NCBI GenBank assembly: GCA_964503085.1
Contig: CAZCYQ010000006.1
Location: forward strand, 34,396 to 98,395
DNA from: Bin80 sp964503085
Lineage (GTDB): Bacteria; Bacteroidota; Rhodothermia; Rhodothermales; Bin80
DNA: 64,000 bases
Direction: 5' to 3'
Positions 47,016 to 56,706 of this stretch are shown here, one piece after another (positions within the stretch are counted from its first letter, which is position 1; every line of letters begins with the position of its first letter). Both the position numbers and the translations under genes were made by a program. Under the pieces are notes generated by a model, which did no database searches, was not told the origin of the DNA, and was given only the letters and a program-made list of their open reading frames with translations.

Positions 47016-47765
47016 TCAGATAACTTTGGCTTCCTCACGCAAGAGCGCGACTACCTGCTCTGCAAGCCCATCTTCATAAGCCAGAATTTGACCTTTTGAC
47101 TTTGATGCCGGCAAAGCCAGTGAAGCAATCTGAAGTTGCGCAACTTCAAGTGCAGCCGTCTCTTGATCTATAGGTTTACGCTTTGCCTTCATAATGCCCC
47201 TAAAGGATGGATATCGCGGTTCACCAATCCTGCGGTTGATGCCGACGATTGCCGGCAGGTTGCATCTGTGGATTTCGTCACCCTGCTCAATAGGATGTCG
47301 GGCGGTCAATCCATCTGAGGTTACTTTCAGCTCTTCAACCCCGGTAATGCATGGCCAATTAAGCAGTACTCCTAGTCGCTGCGGCACTTGAGCTCCTGCA
47401 CCATCAATGGCAACCTCACCCGTCAGAACTAGGTCGAAGTCACGCGTGCCGATCGTGTTTGCGAGCGCACCTGCGATAATCTTTGGGTCATCCGGCATGG
47501 CATCACACTGGACATGCACTGCAAGGTCGGCCCCCATAGCTAAGCCCTGCCTGAGTGCGCTTTCTACGCGATCCGGTCCGAGAGCAATGAGCGTGACTGT
47601 TCCCCCCTGCTCATCACGCACACGTACCGCTACCTCAATGGCAGACTCGTCATGCGGGTTTATTATCCATACGAGGCCCTCCTCCCCAACACTGGATCCA
47701 TCAGGGGCCAACGTGGGCCGGGATTCCGTATCGGCGGTCTGCTTAATGCATACGGCTATTTTCAT
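47016..47765 (-). CDS. etfB: Electron transfer flavoprotein beta subunit
   Basis: 249 residues. MKIAVCIKQTADTES, WIINPHDESAIEVAVRVRDE, LALGP-like LIALGPDRVESALRQGLAMGAD, FDLVLTGEVAIDGAGAQVPQRLGVLL and LPAIVGINRRIGEPRYPSFRGIMKAKRKPI are the expected EtfB motifs, including the AMP-binding and recognition-loop regions. It forms the heterodimer with EtfA. The start lies 281 bases from the divergent oxidoreductase gene, and the two transcripts probably share a control region. Confidence 0.95.
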   Translation of the reverse strand: MKIAVCIKQTADTESRPTLAPDGSSVGEEGLVWIINPHDESAIEVAVRVRDEQGGTVTLIALGPDRVESALRQGLAMGADLAVHVQCDAMPDDPKIIAGALANTIGTRDFDLVLTGEVAIDGAGAQVPQRLGVLLNWPCITGVEELKVTSDGLTARHPIEQGDEIHRCNLPAIVGINRRIGEPRYPSFRGIMKAKRKPIDQETAALEVAQLQIASLALPASKSKGQILAYEDGLAEQVVALLREEAKVI

Positions 47766-47853
47766 CGGTCGAGATCAAAGGCTATCACTTGCCAATTCAC
47801 GAAAGCCATAAGGTACTATATAGATTCCCCGGTGAAATATTCGGGTACGTGAT

Positions 47854-47903
47854 ACGATCTGTACTAATCGTAGATCATCACAGCCGTAAATAAAACGACT
47901 GTG
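47854..47903. promoter_or_regulatory. Candidate operators in the etfB / catabolic-operon divergent region
   Basis: CACAGCCGT at 47879-47887 and ACGACTGTG at 47895-47903 form a 9-bp inverted repeat with one mismatch and a 7-base A/T spacer. Just upstream ACGAT at 47854-47858 pairs with ATCGT at 47867-47871. The octamer TCTACGAT at 47961-47968 is the reverse complement of ATCGTAGA at 47867-47874. Such spaced palindromes fit dimeric repressor sites for a shared divergent promoter. No regulator gene is adjacent. Confidence 0.4.
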
Positions 47904-48046
47904 GTCCATAAACTCGGCGGTTATACCACAAAGAGACCAGACTTATCCGGTATCCAAGGGTCTACGATCTATCTGCGTATGTACGCTGATTGAATCTGAT
48001 TAATTAAATTCATTCGGGTTCCCAATCATAACTATTAAAAAAGAAA

Positions 48047-49060
48047 GTGAAGTCGTCTATCAACTGGGGAATTATCGGTGCAAGCACGATCGCCAAGGAA
48101 TGGATGATCAATGCCATCAACGCAGACCCCAAAAGTCAGGTAACCGCCATTCTGAGCCAATCCCAGCAGCGCGGACAGGATTTTAGAGCGCGATTCGGCA
48201 TTGCTCGCACCTACTCCGATCTCTCTGCATTTCTGGCAGACCCTGACATAGACGTGGTGTATGTAGGAACCACCAATGAGCTGCATAAGCCACAAACACT
48301 GGCCGCTGCGTCTGCCCAAAAACATGTTCTCTGTGAAAAACCCCTTGCCCTCTCACTTGCCGACGCACGGCAAATGGCACAGACCTGCACAACTGCTGGC
48401 GTAGTCATGGGGACTAATCACCATCTGCGCAATGCTGTCACGCACCGCAAACTTCGCGAGCTTGTCCAGGACGGTGCCATCGGGCAGCCGCTCGCGGTTC
48501 GGGTGTTCCACGCCGTTATGCTGCCTCCGCATTTGCAGACTTGGCGGATCAAGGATCCTGCCACCGGAGCCGGAGTTGTCCTGGATATAACCGTTCATGA
48601 TACAGATACACTTCGGTTTATTTTGGATGATGAGGTCGAATCCGTGGCGGCGTTAACTTCAGCGCAGGGCCTAGGAGAACAGGGAATCTCCGATACGGTG
48701 ATGGGTATCATGCGGTTTAACAACGGTACCCTGGCGCAATTTCATGACTCATTTGTAATTGGCCACGGTGGCACTGGACTTCAGGTTCATGGCACCAACG
48801 GATCGTTGATTGCTACAGATGTCATGACGCAGCAACCCATTGGAAATATCACGCTGCGCCGTGGTGACCAAGTTGAGAACGTTGAACTTCCGCCCCATAC
48901 CAATCTTTACGAACGTGCAGTACAGTGCTTCAATAATGCTGTTCAGGGCAATGGGACCCCGGCCGCAACGGCTGAAGATGGCATTCGCTCGCTCGCCGTC
49001 GCTCTGGCAGTTGAACAGGCAGCGCAGACGGGTTCCCATGTCACCGTAGCCTATGCCTGA
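48047..49060 (+). CDS. Gfo/Idh/MocA family oxidoreductase
   Basis: 337 residues from a GTG at 48047, preceded by AAGAAAG. The Rossmann start INWGIIGASTIAKEWMINAI is followed by VVYVGTTNELHKPQTLAAASAQKHVLCEKPLALSLADA, with EKP lysine, and GTNHHLRNAVTHRKLRELV; the C-terminal half is the usual beta-sheet dimer domain (TGAGVVLDITVHDTDTLRFIL). These enzymes oxidise or epimerise sugars, inositols and related alcohols with NAD(P). First gene of the ten-gene unit; it overlaps the CoA-transferase gene by 8 bases. The substrate is unknown. Confidence 0.9.
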   Translation: MKSSINWGIIGASTIAKEWMINAINADPKSQVTAILSQSQQRGQDFRARFGIARTYSDLSAFLADPDIDVVYVGTTNELHKPQTLAAASAQKHVLCEKPLALSLADARQMAQTCTTAGVVMGTNHHLRNAVTHRKLRELVQDGAIGQPLAVRVFHAVMLPPHLQTWRIKDPATGAGVVLDITVHDTDTLRFILDDEVESVAALTSAQGLGEQGISDTVMGIMRFNNGTLAQFHDSFVIGHGGTGLQVHGTNGSLIATDVMTQQPIGNITLRRGDQVENVELPPHTNLYERAVQCFNNAVQGNGTPAATAEDGIRSLAVALAVEQAAQTGSHVTVAYA

Positions 49061-50636
49061 GTTTTGCTCATTTGACCTTGCTGCCGAACAGATCAAAGAT
49101 GATGCGGTGGTAACCGTGAGTTCATCAAGCGGTCTGGGCTGCCCCGATGCAATGCTGTCCGCTATCGGCCGGCGCTTTACCAGCACAGGCCATCCACGCA
49201 GGCTGACCACGATTCATCCCATTGCGGCAGGTGACATGTATGGCATTGACGGGATTGATCACTTGGCTTATGATGGCCTGCTGAAACGTGTGGTTGCTGG
49301 ATCCCTGCCGAGTGGCCCCTCCTCTATGCCCTCCCCGCGGATATGGCAAATGATCGGCGAAAACCGGGTCGAGGCCTATAACCTGCCCAGTGGAGTATTG
49401 TATCACATGCATCGTGAAGCTGCAGCACATAGACCGGGAGTACTCAGCAAAGTGGGAATGGACACGTTCGTTGATCCCCAACTTCTTGGTGCACGGATGA
49501 ATGAGTGCAGCCCTCCTGATGTCGTTGAACGGGTTACTTTTGACGGTGATGAATGGCTGTTCTACCGATCAATACCTGTTGATGTCGCTATCATCCGGGG
49601 AACCACAGCAGACAGGCTTGGCAACATCAGCACTGAGCACGAAGGGGGCTTCCTAGGCATCTATGACCAGGCACTTGCAGCTCACAACAACGGGGGCATT
49701 GTGATTGCCCAGGTTAAACGCGTGGTCGACTCTGGAACACTACAATCACAGGAGGTCAGAGTCCCCGGTGTTGTAGTAGACTACGTGGTCACTGCGCCGG
49801 ATCAGATGCAAACCACCAACACCGGCTACGATCCTACAATCAGCGGGGAGAAGCACCCCGAAGGAGTCACCTACGATCTCATGCCCTGGGGAGCCTACAA
49901 ACCGATGGCGCGTCGGGCCGCAATGGAATTGCAGCGAGGGGATGCAATCAATCTGGGTTTTGGGGTATGCGCGCAGGTCCCCCGTATCCTGTTGGAGGAA
50001 GGATTATCTAATGCCGTGACCTGGGTCATTGAACAGGGAGCCGTCGGAGGTATCCCCCTCCTGGACTTTCAGTTTGGCTGTGCCTCCGGTGCACAGGCCA
50101 TTCTCGCATCCCCTGATCAATTCACTTATTTCCAGGGCGGCGGATTTGACCAGAGCCTGCTGTCTTTCATGCAAATCGGTACCGAGGGATGTGTCAATGT
50201 CTCACGCCTTGCTGCACGTCCTCATGTCACCGCAGGCGTGGGAGGCTTCATTGACATCACGGCCAATGCACGCAACCTCACGTTTGTCGGCACATACACA
50301 ACCGGTGGTCTGCGCCTTACGATTGAAGCAGGCAAATTGAATATTCTCAGGGAAGGCAAAATCCAGAAGCTGGTGCCGAATGTAGAACATGTTTCCTTCA
50401 GCGGGCGCCGGGCTCTTCGACTCAGGCAGCATGTCACCTACATTACAGAACGCTGTGTGCTGCGTTTGATGCCCGAAGGACTGACCGTGACCGAGGTTGC
50501 CCCCGGAATTGATCTTGACCGTGATGTCCTGGCTCAGACTCTCTTGAAGCTCAAGGTTAGCCCATCCCTAAGCGTGATGGATCCTCGACTGTTTGACCCC
50601 GCGCCAATGAATCTCCAACTATCTCGGGCAGAATGA
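49053..50636 (+). CDS. Acyl-CoA:acetate/3-ketoacid CoA-transferase, fused subunits
   Basis: 527 residues, the length of the Pct/YdiF class with both halves in one chain. The N-terminal half has VTVSSSSGLGCPDAMLSAI; the C-terminal half has AMELQRGDAINLGFGVCAQVP, then WVIEQGAVGGIPLLDFQFGCASGAQAI in which Glu327 should be the nucleophile that carries CoA, and VGGFIDITANARNLTFVGTYTTGG. It moves CoA between acids, so it would activate the carboxylic acid made by the neighbouring dehydrogenases. It overlaps its neighbours by 8 and 4 bases. Confidence 0.9.
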   Translation: MPEFCSFDLAAEQIKDDAVVTVSSSSGLGCPDAMLSAIGRRFTSTGHPRRLTTIHPIAAGDMYGIDGIDHLAYDGLLKRVVAGSLPSGPSSMPSPRIWQMIGENRVEAYNLPSGVLYHMHREAAAHRPGVLSKVGMDTFVDPQLLGARMNECSPPDVVERVTFDGDEWLFYRSIPVDVAIIRGTTADRLGNISTEHEGGFLGIYDQALAAHNNGGIVIAQVKRVVDSGTLQSQEVRVPGVVVDYVVTAPDQMQTTNTGYDPTISGEKHPEGVTYDLMPWGAYKPMARRAAMELQRGDAINLGFGVCAQVPRILLEEGLSNAVTWVIEQGAVGGIPLLDFQFGCASGAQAILASPDQFTYFQGGGFDQSLLSFMQIGTEGCVNVSRLAARPHVTAGVGGFIDITANARNLTFVGTYTTGGLRLTIEAGKLNILREGKIQKLVPNVEHVSFSGRRALRLRQHVTYITERCVLRLMPEGLTVTEVAPGIDLDRDVLAQTLLKLKVSPSLSVMDPRLFDPAPMNLQLSRAE

Positions 50637-51391
50637 GTAACGTTCATCTTGAAATTTGTGACTCTGTAGCAAAGCTAACGCTTGATCGTCCGGCAAAACG
50701 CAACGCCCTTACTCCTTCGATGCTGGAGGCTCTGGAGGCCCACCTGGCCACTCTTGAATCCAACAATAAAGTTCGGGCCGTTACGCTTTCAGGAGCGGGA
50801 GACAAGGCATTCTGCGCGGGCGCCGACATTAAGGCATGGGGAGCATTGGATGCCCTCGGAATGTGGAACGAGTGGATCCCAAGAGGACAACGAATTTTTT
50901 CGCGTCTTTCAAATTTGCGTCAACCCGTCCTTGCGCTTATGAACGGGTATGCGTTCGGCGGCGGGCTTGAGCTTGCTCTGGCATGCGACATCCGCATCGC
51001 GGCAAGTACGGCCTCCTTCGCAATGCCTGAGGTTAAGATCGCAGCAGTCCCTGGTTGGGGCGGAACCGCCCGACTAGCGGACATAATCGGAATTGCCCGT
51101 GCCAAAATGATGATCCTCAGCGGGGATCCTATTGATGCACAGACTGCCCTCGCCTGGGGGCTCGTGACCAAGGTGTGTTCACCCGATCGATTATCTCATG
51201 CAGCAGATGAGTTGACAGCAACTATATCAAGTAACGCTCCCATTGCTGTACAGATATCAAAACAGCTTTTGGATGCAGGCTGTGCACCTGTTGAATCCAT
51301 TGCAGGCGCTCTCAGCGCATACACGGACGATGGTCAGGAAGGTGTGCAGAGCTTCTCCGAACGCCGAAATCCGGACTATAAAGGAACCTGA
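50633..51391 (+). CDS. Enoyl-CoA hydratase/isomerase (crotonase) family protein
   Basis: 252 residues. LTLDRPAKRNALTPSMLEAL, the oxyanion loop DKAFCAGADIKAWG, NGYAFGGGLELALACDIRIA with the first catalytic-position Glu, and MPEVKIAAVPGWGGTARL with the second, are all typical. Both glutamates are kept, so a hydratase reaction is possible. It would act on the CoA ester formed by the transferase just upstream. No acyl-CoA dehydrogenase, hydroxyacyl-CoA dehydrogenase or thiolase is in the unit. Confidence 0.92.
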   Translation: MSNVHLEICDSVAKLTLDRPAKRNALTPSMLEALEAHLATLESNNKVRAVTLSGAGDKAFCAGADIKAWGALDALGMWNEWIPRGQRIFSRLSNLRQPVLALMNGYAFGGGLELALACDIRIAASTASFAMPEVKIAAVPGWGGTARLADIIGIARAKMMILSGDPIDAQTALAWGLVTKVCSPDRLSHAADELTATISSNAPIAVQISKQLLDAGCAPVESIAGALSAYTDDGQEGVQSFSERRNPDYKGT

Positions 51392-51395
51392 TTTC

Positions 51396-52985
51396 ATGCT
51401 GCATCAGCGTGTGTTTGATTACGTGATTGTGGGAGCAGGCGCAGCAGGGTGTGTGGTAGCTCGCCGTCTTGCCGAAGATCAACATACTCGGGTACTTCTG
51501 CTTGAAGCCGGTCCCTCCGATCGGTCTCCACTCATCCACATGCCGGCGGGTTTTACCAAACTCACCGGCAAGAATGTGAACTGGTGCTTCAAGACCGTAC
51601 CCCAAAAGCGTCTGAACAACCGTGAAATGCACTATCCTCAGGGGCGTACACTGGGAGGCAGTACATCCATTAACGCCATGATCTACATCCGGGGACATCG
51701 CCTGGACTACGAGGAGTGGCGTGAACTGGGCTGCGATGGCTGGGGATATGCAGATGTACTTCCGTATTTCAAGAAGTCCGAGAACAACGAACGTTTTGTG
51801 GACGAGTACCACGGGCGAGGTGGTCCACTAAATGTTGCAGATCAGGTTCAATCAAACCTGCTTACACGCGCGTTCGTCAGATCAGCACAGGAGGTCGGCA
51901 TCCCCTATAACCCTGACTTGAACGGTGCCCGCCAGTCAGGCGTGAGCTATTACCAGGTTACGCAGCGAAATGTACGCCGGGAGAGTGCAGCAACGGCGTT
52001 TCTACGCCCGCCCAGACCGAATCTCACCATTCAAACCCGAGCGGTTGCAACACGCGTGCTCGTTGAAAACGGCCGGGCCACCGGAATTGAGTACATTCAG
52101 AATGGTAAACGCGTCCAGGCTCATGCGGAACGGGAGGTGATACTCAGTGGCGGAGCGGTCAACTCGCCAAAGATGCTGCTGCTGTCAGGGATTGGACCCG
52201 CAGATGAATTAAGAGCACTTGGAATTACGGTAGAACACGACTTGCCGGGCGTTGGCAGAAATTTCCAGGATCACATGGACGTGTATCTAGCTGCATCTTC
52301 CAGTAAACCCATCAGCTACAACGGACACGACCGCTGGAACAGGGCAATCCTGCATGGTATTCAGTATCTGCTGTACAAGACCGGACCAGTAACTGCCTCA
52401 GTATGTGAAGCCGGTTGTTTTCTCAAAAGCTCCCCCGAAGTCCGATCTCCTGATATACAGATTCACTGCCTGCCCGCATATGTGGTGGACCATGGCCGCA
52501 TGACTATCAAAGGTCATGGCTTAACCATCAATACCTGCAATCTGCGTCCGCGCAGCATTGGATCCATTACTCTGCGCAGCAGCGATCCATTTGATGATCC
52601 CGCAATTGATCCAAATTTCCTGGACGACCCCTACGATCTTAAGGTGTCCATGGAAGGATTCAAATGGGGACGGCGCATATTGGGTGCACCCTCTTTCCGT
52701 CAGTATATTGATAAGGAGATCCTGCCTGGACCGGAGGCACAGAGCGAGGAAGAAATTGGAGCCTATATCCGAAAATGGGCAAAAAATGATTATCATCCTA
52801 TTGGGTCCTGTAAAATGGGAACCGACGACGAAGCCGTAGTGGACACCCAGCTTCGCGTACGGGGGCTTGAGGCGCTTCGCGTGATTGACGCCTCTATCAT
52901 GCCCCGCCTAATCAGCGGCAACACACAGGCAACTTCCATCATGATTGGTGAAAAAGGAGCTGCAATGATCAAAGAGCCGGTCTAA
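51396..52985 (+). CDS. GMC-family alcohol dehydrogenase (choline-dehydrogenase-like)
   Basis: 529 residues from the ATG at 51396. The FAD motif DYVIVGAGAAGCVVARRL opens it; YPQGRTLGGSTSINAMIYIRGHRLDYEEW, GVGRNFQDHMDVYLAA and the C-terminal HPIGSCKMG (catalytic His) with SGNTQATSIMIGEKGA (Asn) are the GMC signatures. It oxidises an alcohol to an aldehyde with FAD; the exact substrate is open, since choline-like members act on many alcohols. Four bases separate it from the hydratase, and its TAA shares one base with the ATG of the aldehyde dehydrogenase. Confidence 0.93.
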   Translation: MLHQRVFDYVIVGAGAAGCVVARRLAEDQHTRVLLLEAGPSDRSPLIHMPAGFTKLTGKNVNWCFKTVPQKRLNNREMHYPQGRTLGGSTSINAMIYIRGHRLDYEEWRELGCDGWGYADVLPYFKKSENNERFVDEYHGRGGPLNVADQVQSNLLTRAFVRSAQEVGIPYNPDLNGARQSGVSYYQVTQRNVRRESAATAFLRPPRPNLTIQTRAVATRVLVENGRATGIEYIQNGKRVQAHAEREVILSGGAVNSPKMLLLSGIGPADELRALGITVEHDLPGVGRNFQDHMDVYLAASSSKPISYNGHDRWNRAILHGIQYLLYKTGPVTASVCEAGCFLKSSPEVRSPDIQIHCLPAYVVDHGRMTIKGHGLTINTCNLRPRSIGSITLRSSDPFDDPAIDPNFLDDPYDLKVSMEGFKWGRRILGAPSFRQYIDKEILPGPEAQSEEEIGAYIRKWAKNDYHPIGSCKMGTDDEAVVDTQLRVRGLEALRVIDASIMPRLISGNTQATSIMIGEKGAAMIKEPV

Positions 52986-54439
52986 TGACGCATCACTGGA
53001 TAGGAGGAAAAAATACTCGCTCAGAGATCAGGGATCGGTTCACAACCGTGAGCCCTGCACACGATATCACCGTTGGGGACTATGCTCTCGGGACCGCCTC
53101 GGACATGGATAAGGCGGTGCAGACGGCACGAGCCGCCTTCGATTCTGGACCATGGCCCCGAATGTCTGGACAGGAACGCGCCAGCATCCTGAATGCAACG
53201 GCGGACCTGATTGATACACATGGCGATGATCTTGCCAGACTGGAAACGCTCGAGAGCGGAAAACCCATCACGCAGGCTAAAGCTGAAATGAATTCCGCAG
53301 CCGATCTGTGGCGCTATGCGGCAACGCTCGCCCGCCACACCTGCGGCGAAGCTTACAATAGCCTCGGCGAAAATAAACTCGGACTGGTACTGCGCGAACC
53401 TGCGGGGGTCGTAGGCATGATTACGCCATGGAATTTTCCGCTGCTCATCATCAGTCAGAAATTGCCGTTCGCGTTATCTGTCGGCTGTACAGCCGTGATT
53501 AAACCTAGCGAACTGACGCCAGGCACCACACTGCAATTGGCTGCACTGGCACATGAAGCTGGTGTGCCGGGAGGCGTGATCAATGTCGTAACCGGTCTGG
53601 GTGAGCCTGTAGGAAGCCGCCTGTCCGAGCATCCCGATATTGATGTAATCTCATTCACGGGCTCAACCGCCGTGGGGCGCCAAGTGGCAGCCACGGCTAG
53701 CAGAAACCTGAAACGCTGCTCTCTGGAGCTCGGAGGGAAGAACCCCCATATCATATTCGCGGACGCAGACCTGGACGCTGCACTTGATCCAGTCGTGTTT
53801 GGTGTCTACTTCAACATGGGAGAGTGTTGCAACAGCGGCAGTCGGCTGCTGCTGGACGAGCGCATTGCCCAAGAATTCACCGAACGTGTGATCCAATTGG
53901 CACGTACCGTACCCGTTGGCGATCCGCTTGACCCTGCCACCAAGGTTGGAGCCATCGTCAATATCCCACAACTGGAAAAGATCAGAAGTTATGTGGGTAA
54001 CGGTATAGAGTGCGGTGCGCAGCTACGCCTCGGTGGACACAGCATCCCAACGCCCACTGGACGATTTTTTGAACCTACCGTGTTTGACGGAGTGACTCCA
54101 GAGATGATTATCGCGAGGGATGAAATATTTGGACCGGTACTGTCAATATTGACGTTCAAAACAAAAGAGGAAGCCATCCAGATCGCTAACGACACCCTTT
54201 ACGGACTCAGCGCCGGCCTGTGGACCTCCAATGTTGATACCGCATTTGAGGTCAGCCGCAAAATCCGCGCAGGCACCATATGGATCAACTGTTTCATGGA
54301 TGGGTACCCTGAACTTCCCTTTGGTGGCTACGGGGACAGTGGGCTGGGGCGTGAGTTGGGGCGGTTTTCCACTGACGAATTCACAGAGCTCAAAACCGTC
54401 CAACTCCACATAGGCGAGCACACCGGTTCGTGGCTGTAA
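52985..54439 (+). CDS. NAD(P)-dependent aldehyde dehydrogenase
   Basis: 484 residues. ITPWNFPLLIISQKLPFAL and VIKPSELTPGT bind the cofactor, ISFTGSTAVGRQVAATAS follows, SLELGGKNPHIIF contains the general-base Glu, and FNMGECCNSGSRLLL carries the catalytic cysteine (second Cys of the pair). It ends with the usual PFGGYGDSGLGRELG and tail. It should oxidise the aldehyde produced by the GMC enzyme encoded just upstream, the same pairing as in choline oxidation but with no evidence here that the alcohol is choline. Confidence 0.95.
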   Translation: MTHHWIGGKNTRSEIRDRFTTVSPAHDITVGDYALGTASDMDKAVQTARAAFDSGPWPRMSGQERASILNATADLIDTHGDDLARLETLESGKPITQAKAEMNSAADLWRYAATLARHTCGEAYNSLGENKLGLVLREPAGVVGMITPWNFPLLIISQKLPFALSVGCTAVIKPSELTPGTTLQLAALAHEAGVPGGVINVVTGLGEPVGSRLSEHPDIDVISFTGSTAVGRQVAATASRNLKRCSLELGGKNPHIIFADADLDAALDPVVFGVYFNMGECCNSGSRLLLDERIAQEFTERVIQLARTVPVGDPLDPATKVGAIVNIPQLEKIRSYVGNGIECGAQLRLGGHSIPTPTGRFFEPTVFDGVTPEMIIARDEIFGPVLSILTFKTKEEAIQIANDTLYGLSAGLWTSNVDTAFEVSRKIRAGTIWINCFMDGYPELPFGGYGDSGLGRELGRFSTDEFTELKTVQLHIGEHTGSWL

Positions 54440-54450
54440 AACTTTTCGCG

Positions 54451-55710
54451 ATGCGTATCCTCAAGCTCCTGCCCCTACTGCTCCTAGCCGCCTGCCAAGG
54501 CGCCAACGACCAAACCGATACAGAAAAACAGGTGGAGGTCTTCACGTGGTGGACCTCCGGCAGCGAGGCCACCGCGCTGGAAACTGTACTCGACGCATAC
54601 AGAGTAGCCTACCCGGAGGTCGACCTGATCAACGCTTCAGTCGCAGGTGGTGGAGGCTCAGCGGCCCGTCCAATACTTCAAACCAGACTCCTGGGCGGTA
54701 ACCCTCCAGACAGCTGGCAAACCCACCACGGAGCCGAATTGATGGAGTATTACGTCAACCCCGACTTTGTCGCATCACTCAGGGATCTCTACGAGGCAGA
54801 AGGATGGTACGAATTATTCGCCCCTTCACTTATTGATATGGTTAGCCGGGACGGTGAACCCTATCTGGTTATCCTGAATCTTCATCGCAGTAATACCCTT
54901 TGGTACAATAAGCCCTTACTCGCCGAGCACGGAGTTGTTATTGGAGACTCGCTTAACCTTGAGGAATTGCTTGGTATCGCAGAATTACTTCAAAATGCTA
55001 ATATTCCGGCCATGTGCATGGGGGACACTGGTATCTGGGCTACGGGGATCATGTTCGAAAATACGCTCGTGGGCACTATCGGCCCCGAACGGTATTTAGG
55101 GCTTTGGGACGGAACCGTCAGCTTCACAGACCCAGACGTTATGGCGGCCATACAGAACTATGGCCGATTGCTTGACTACCAGAATGCGGACCATGCAGCC
55201 CTCTCATGGGATCAGGCAGCTAAAAAGCTGGGGGACGGCGATTGTGCCTTCTACTCCATGGGAGATTGGGTTTATGGTGAATTAGTCCAGAACGGACTGG
55301 AAGAAAATGTTGACTTTGGCTGGGTTGCCCATCCTGGAAGTGACGGAACATTCCTGTTGGTTACGGACGGTTTTACCCTGGCCAAAAACGCCCCCAATCC
55401 CACAGAATCCCTTGAACTGCTGCGGATCATGGGGGACCGCGTCGTTCAGGAGGACTTCAATCTGATAAAGGGCTCCATCTGCGCACGAACTGATTGCGAC
55501 CGTTCCCGGTTTGGCCCTTACCTCCGGTGGTCAATGGACAAGTATGCCGAAGGAGTGGCTGTGCCTACAGTTATCCACGGTTCAGCTGCACCCCCCGCTT
55601 TTCAGCAGGCGCTCAATGACGCGCTGACGAATTTTGTTGTGCAGCGTAACCCTCAGGCCTTTGCTGAAACCTTGGCCCGTGAGGCGCGAGCGGCAGGCTT
55701 TGGTCAGTAG
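54451..55710 (+). CDS. Sugar ABC transporter substrate-binding lipoprotein
   Basis: 419 residues from the ATG at 54451 (MRILKLLPLLLLAAC, lipobox LAAC); a GTG at 54430 would start inside the previous gene and spoil the signal. The mature part VEVFTWWTSGSEATALETVL, INASVAGGGGSAARPILQTRLLGGNPPDSWQTHHG and WYNKPLLAEHGV resembles glucose/mannose-type binding proteins. It captures the substrate of the two permeases encoded directly behind. Anchored at the cytoplasmic or outer membrane face of the periplasm. Ligand inferred as a monosaccharide or polyol only from family resemblance. Confidence 0.9.
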   Translation: MRILKLLPLLLLAACQGANDQTDTEKQVEVFTWWTSGSEATALETVLDAYRVAYPEVDLINASVAGGGGSAARPILQTRLLGGNPPDSWQTHHGAELMEYYVNPDFVASLRDLYEAEGWYELFAPSLIDMVSRDGEPYLVILNLHRSNTLWYNKPLLAEHGVVIGDSLNLEELLGIAELLQNANIPAMCMGDTGIWATGIMFENTLVGTIGPERYLGLWDGTVSFTDPDVMAAIQNYGRLLDYQNADHAALSWDQAAKKLGDGDCAFYSMGDWVYGELVQNGLEENVDFGWVAHPGSDGTFLLVTDGFTLAKNAPNPTESLELLRIMGDRVVQEDFNLIKGSICARTDCDRSRFGPYLRWSMDKYAEGVAVPTVIHGSAAPPAFQQALNDALTNFVVQRNPQAFAETLAREARAAGFGQ

Positions 55711-55713
55711 AGC

Positions 55714-56706
55714 ATGGTCAACCCGCACTGGCTGATCCGTAATAAAGGGCTGCTCATTCTCTTGCCCTCCCTCCTATTGACAGCCATCTTTGTCTACGGA
55801 TTCATTGGGACGAGCTTCTTTTTTTCACTTACCAACTGGCGTACACTTGCTGTTGATTTGTCCCTGAGTGATCCGCTGTGGCAAACCTACGCAGACATGC
55901 TGGCTATGCCACGCTTCCAGGCAGACCTTAGAAATACGTTCGTATTCACGGTACTGTTCATCGGTCTTGCCGTCGGTATTGGACTTGGGCTTGCAATCCT
56001 GTTGGACCGACAGATTGCAGGCCGAGGCTTCTTCCGAAGTGCCTTCCTGTTCCCGTATGCGCTCTCATTCATTGTTACGGGAGTCGTCTGGCGATGGATT
56101 TTTAATCCAGAAACTGGCATAAATCTTTTCTTTGACATTCTGGGAATCAATCGGGTTCTGGAGTCTGCGGGGATGGACCCACTGTCACCAGGCTGGACAA
56201 CTGACCCCGAAGTGGTTCTTTCTGTCAATCAGGTTCTGGCCCATGCCTGGCCCGGCGGGGCGACATTCCAGATTGAATGGGGAATACCGGTGGCGCTCAT
56301 CCCTATAGCCATTGCCGCAACCTGGCAGTTATCCGGATTTGTGATGGCTATGTACCTGGGAGGGCTTGGAGGCATTAGCAGGCAGGTACGGGACGCTGCA
56401 CGAATTGACGGCGCAGGAGAATTCAGGATGTACCGATCCGTGATAATTCCTATGCTTACTCCAATCACGATTTCGACGGCGATCATTCTGTTACATGTTT
56501 CGCTAAAAATCTTTGATCTGGTTTTTGCCATGTCGGGGGTTGGGCCGGGCTTTGCGACGGATGTCCCTGCGATTTTCGTGTTCGAAATGATGTTCAAGGC
56601 CGCCCGGTACAACCTTGGAGCTGCCGCTTCCATCGTCATGCTGATCGCATCATGCCTGATCATTGTGCCTTACCTCGTACACACATTCAGGAGCCGTGAG
56701 ACATGA
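55714..56706 (+). CDS. Sugar ABC transporter permease (MalF-like)
   Basis: 330 residues with about six membrane helices. The C-terminal EAA loop reads ISRQVRDAARIDGAGEFRMYRSVIIPMLTPIT, the contact for the ATPase. NTFVFTVLFIGLAVGIGLGLAILLDRQI and FLFPYALSFIVTGVVWRWIFNPETGIN are family-like. It forms the channel with the next gene's product. It begins 3 bases after the binding-protein stop and overlaps the second permease by 4 bases. No ATPase gene is present in the window. Confidence 0.93.
   Translation: MVNPHWLIRNKGLLILLPSLLLTAIFVYGFIGTSFFFSLTNWRTLAVDLSLSDPLWQTYADMLAMPRFQADLRNTFVFTVLFIGLAVGIGLGLAILLDRQIAGRGFFRSAFLFPYALSFIVTGVVWRWIFNPETGINLFFDILGINRVLESAGMDPLSPGWTTDPEVVLSVNQVLAHAWPGGATFQIEWGIPVALIPIAIAATWQLSGFVMAMYLGGLGGISRQVRDAARIDGAGEFRMYRSVIIPMLTPITISTAIILLHVSLKIFDLVFAMSGVGPGFATDVPAIFVFEMMFKAARYNLGAAASIVMLIASCLIIVPYLVHTFRSRET

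Noticed and set aside
46055..54439. Carnitine or choline degradation (ETF, CoA-transferase, crotonase, choline-dehydrogenase-like and aldehyde dehydrogenase genes)
   Set aside because: The CoA-transferase is of the Pct/YdiF class rather than CaiB, no betaine or carnitine transporter is present, and the importer is sugar-type.
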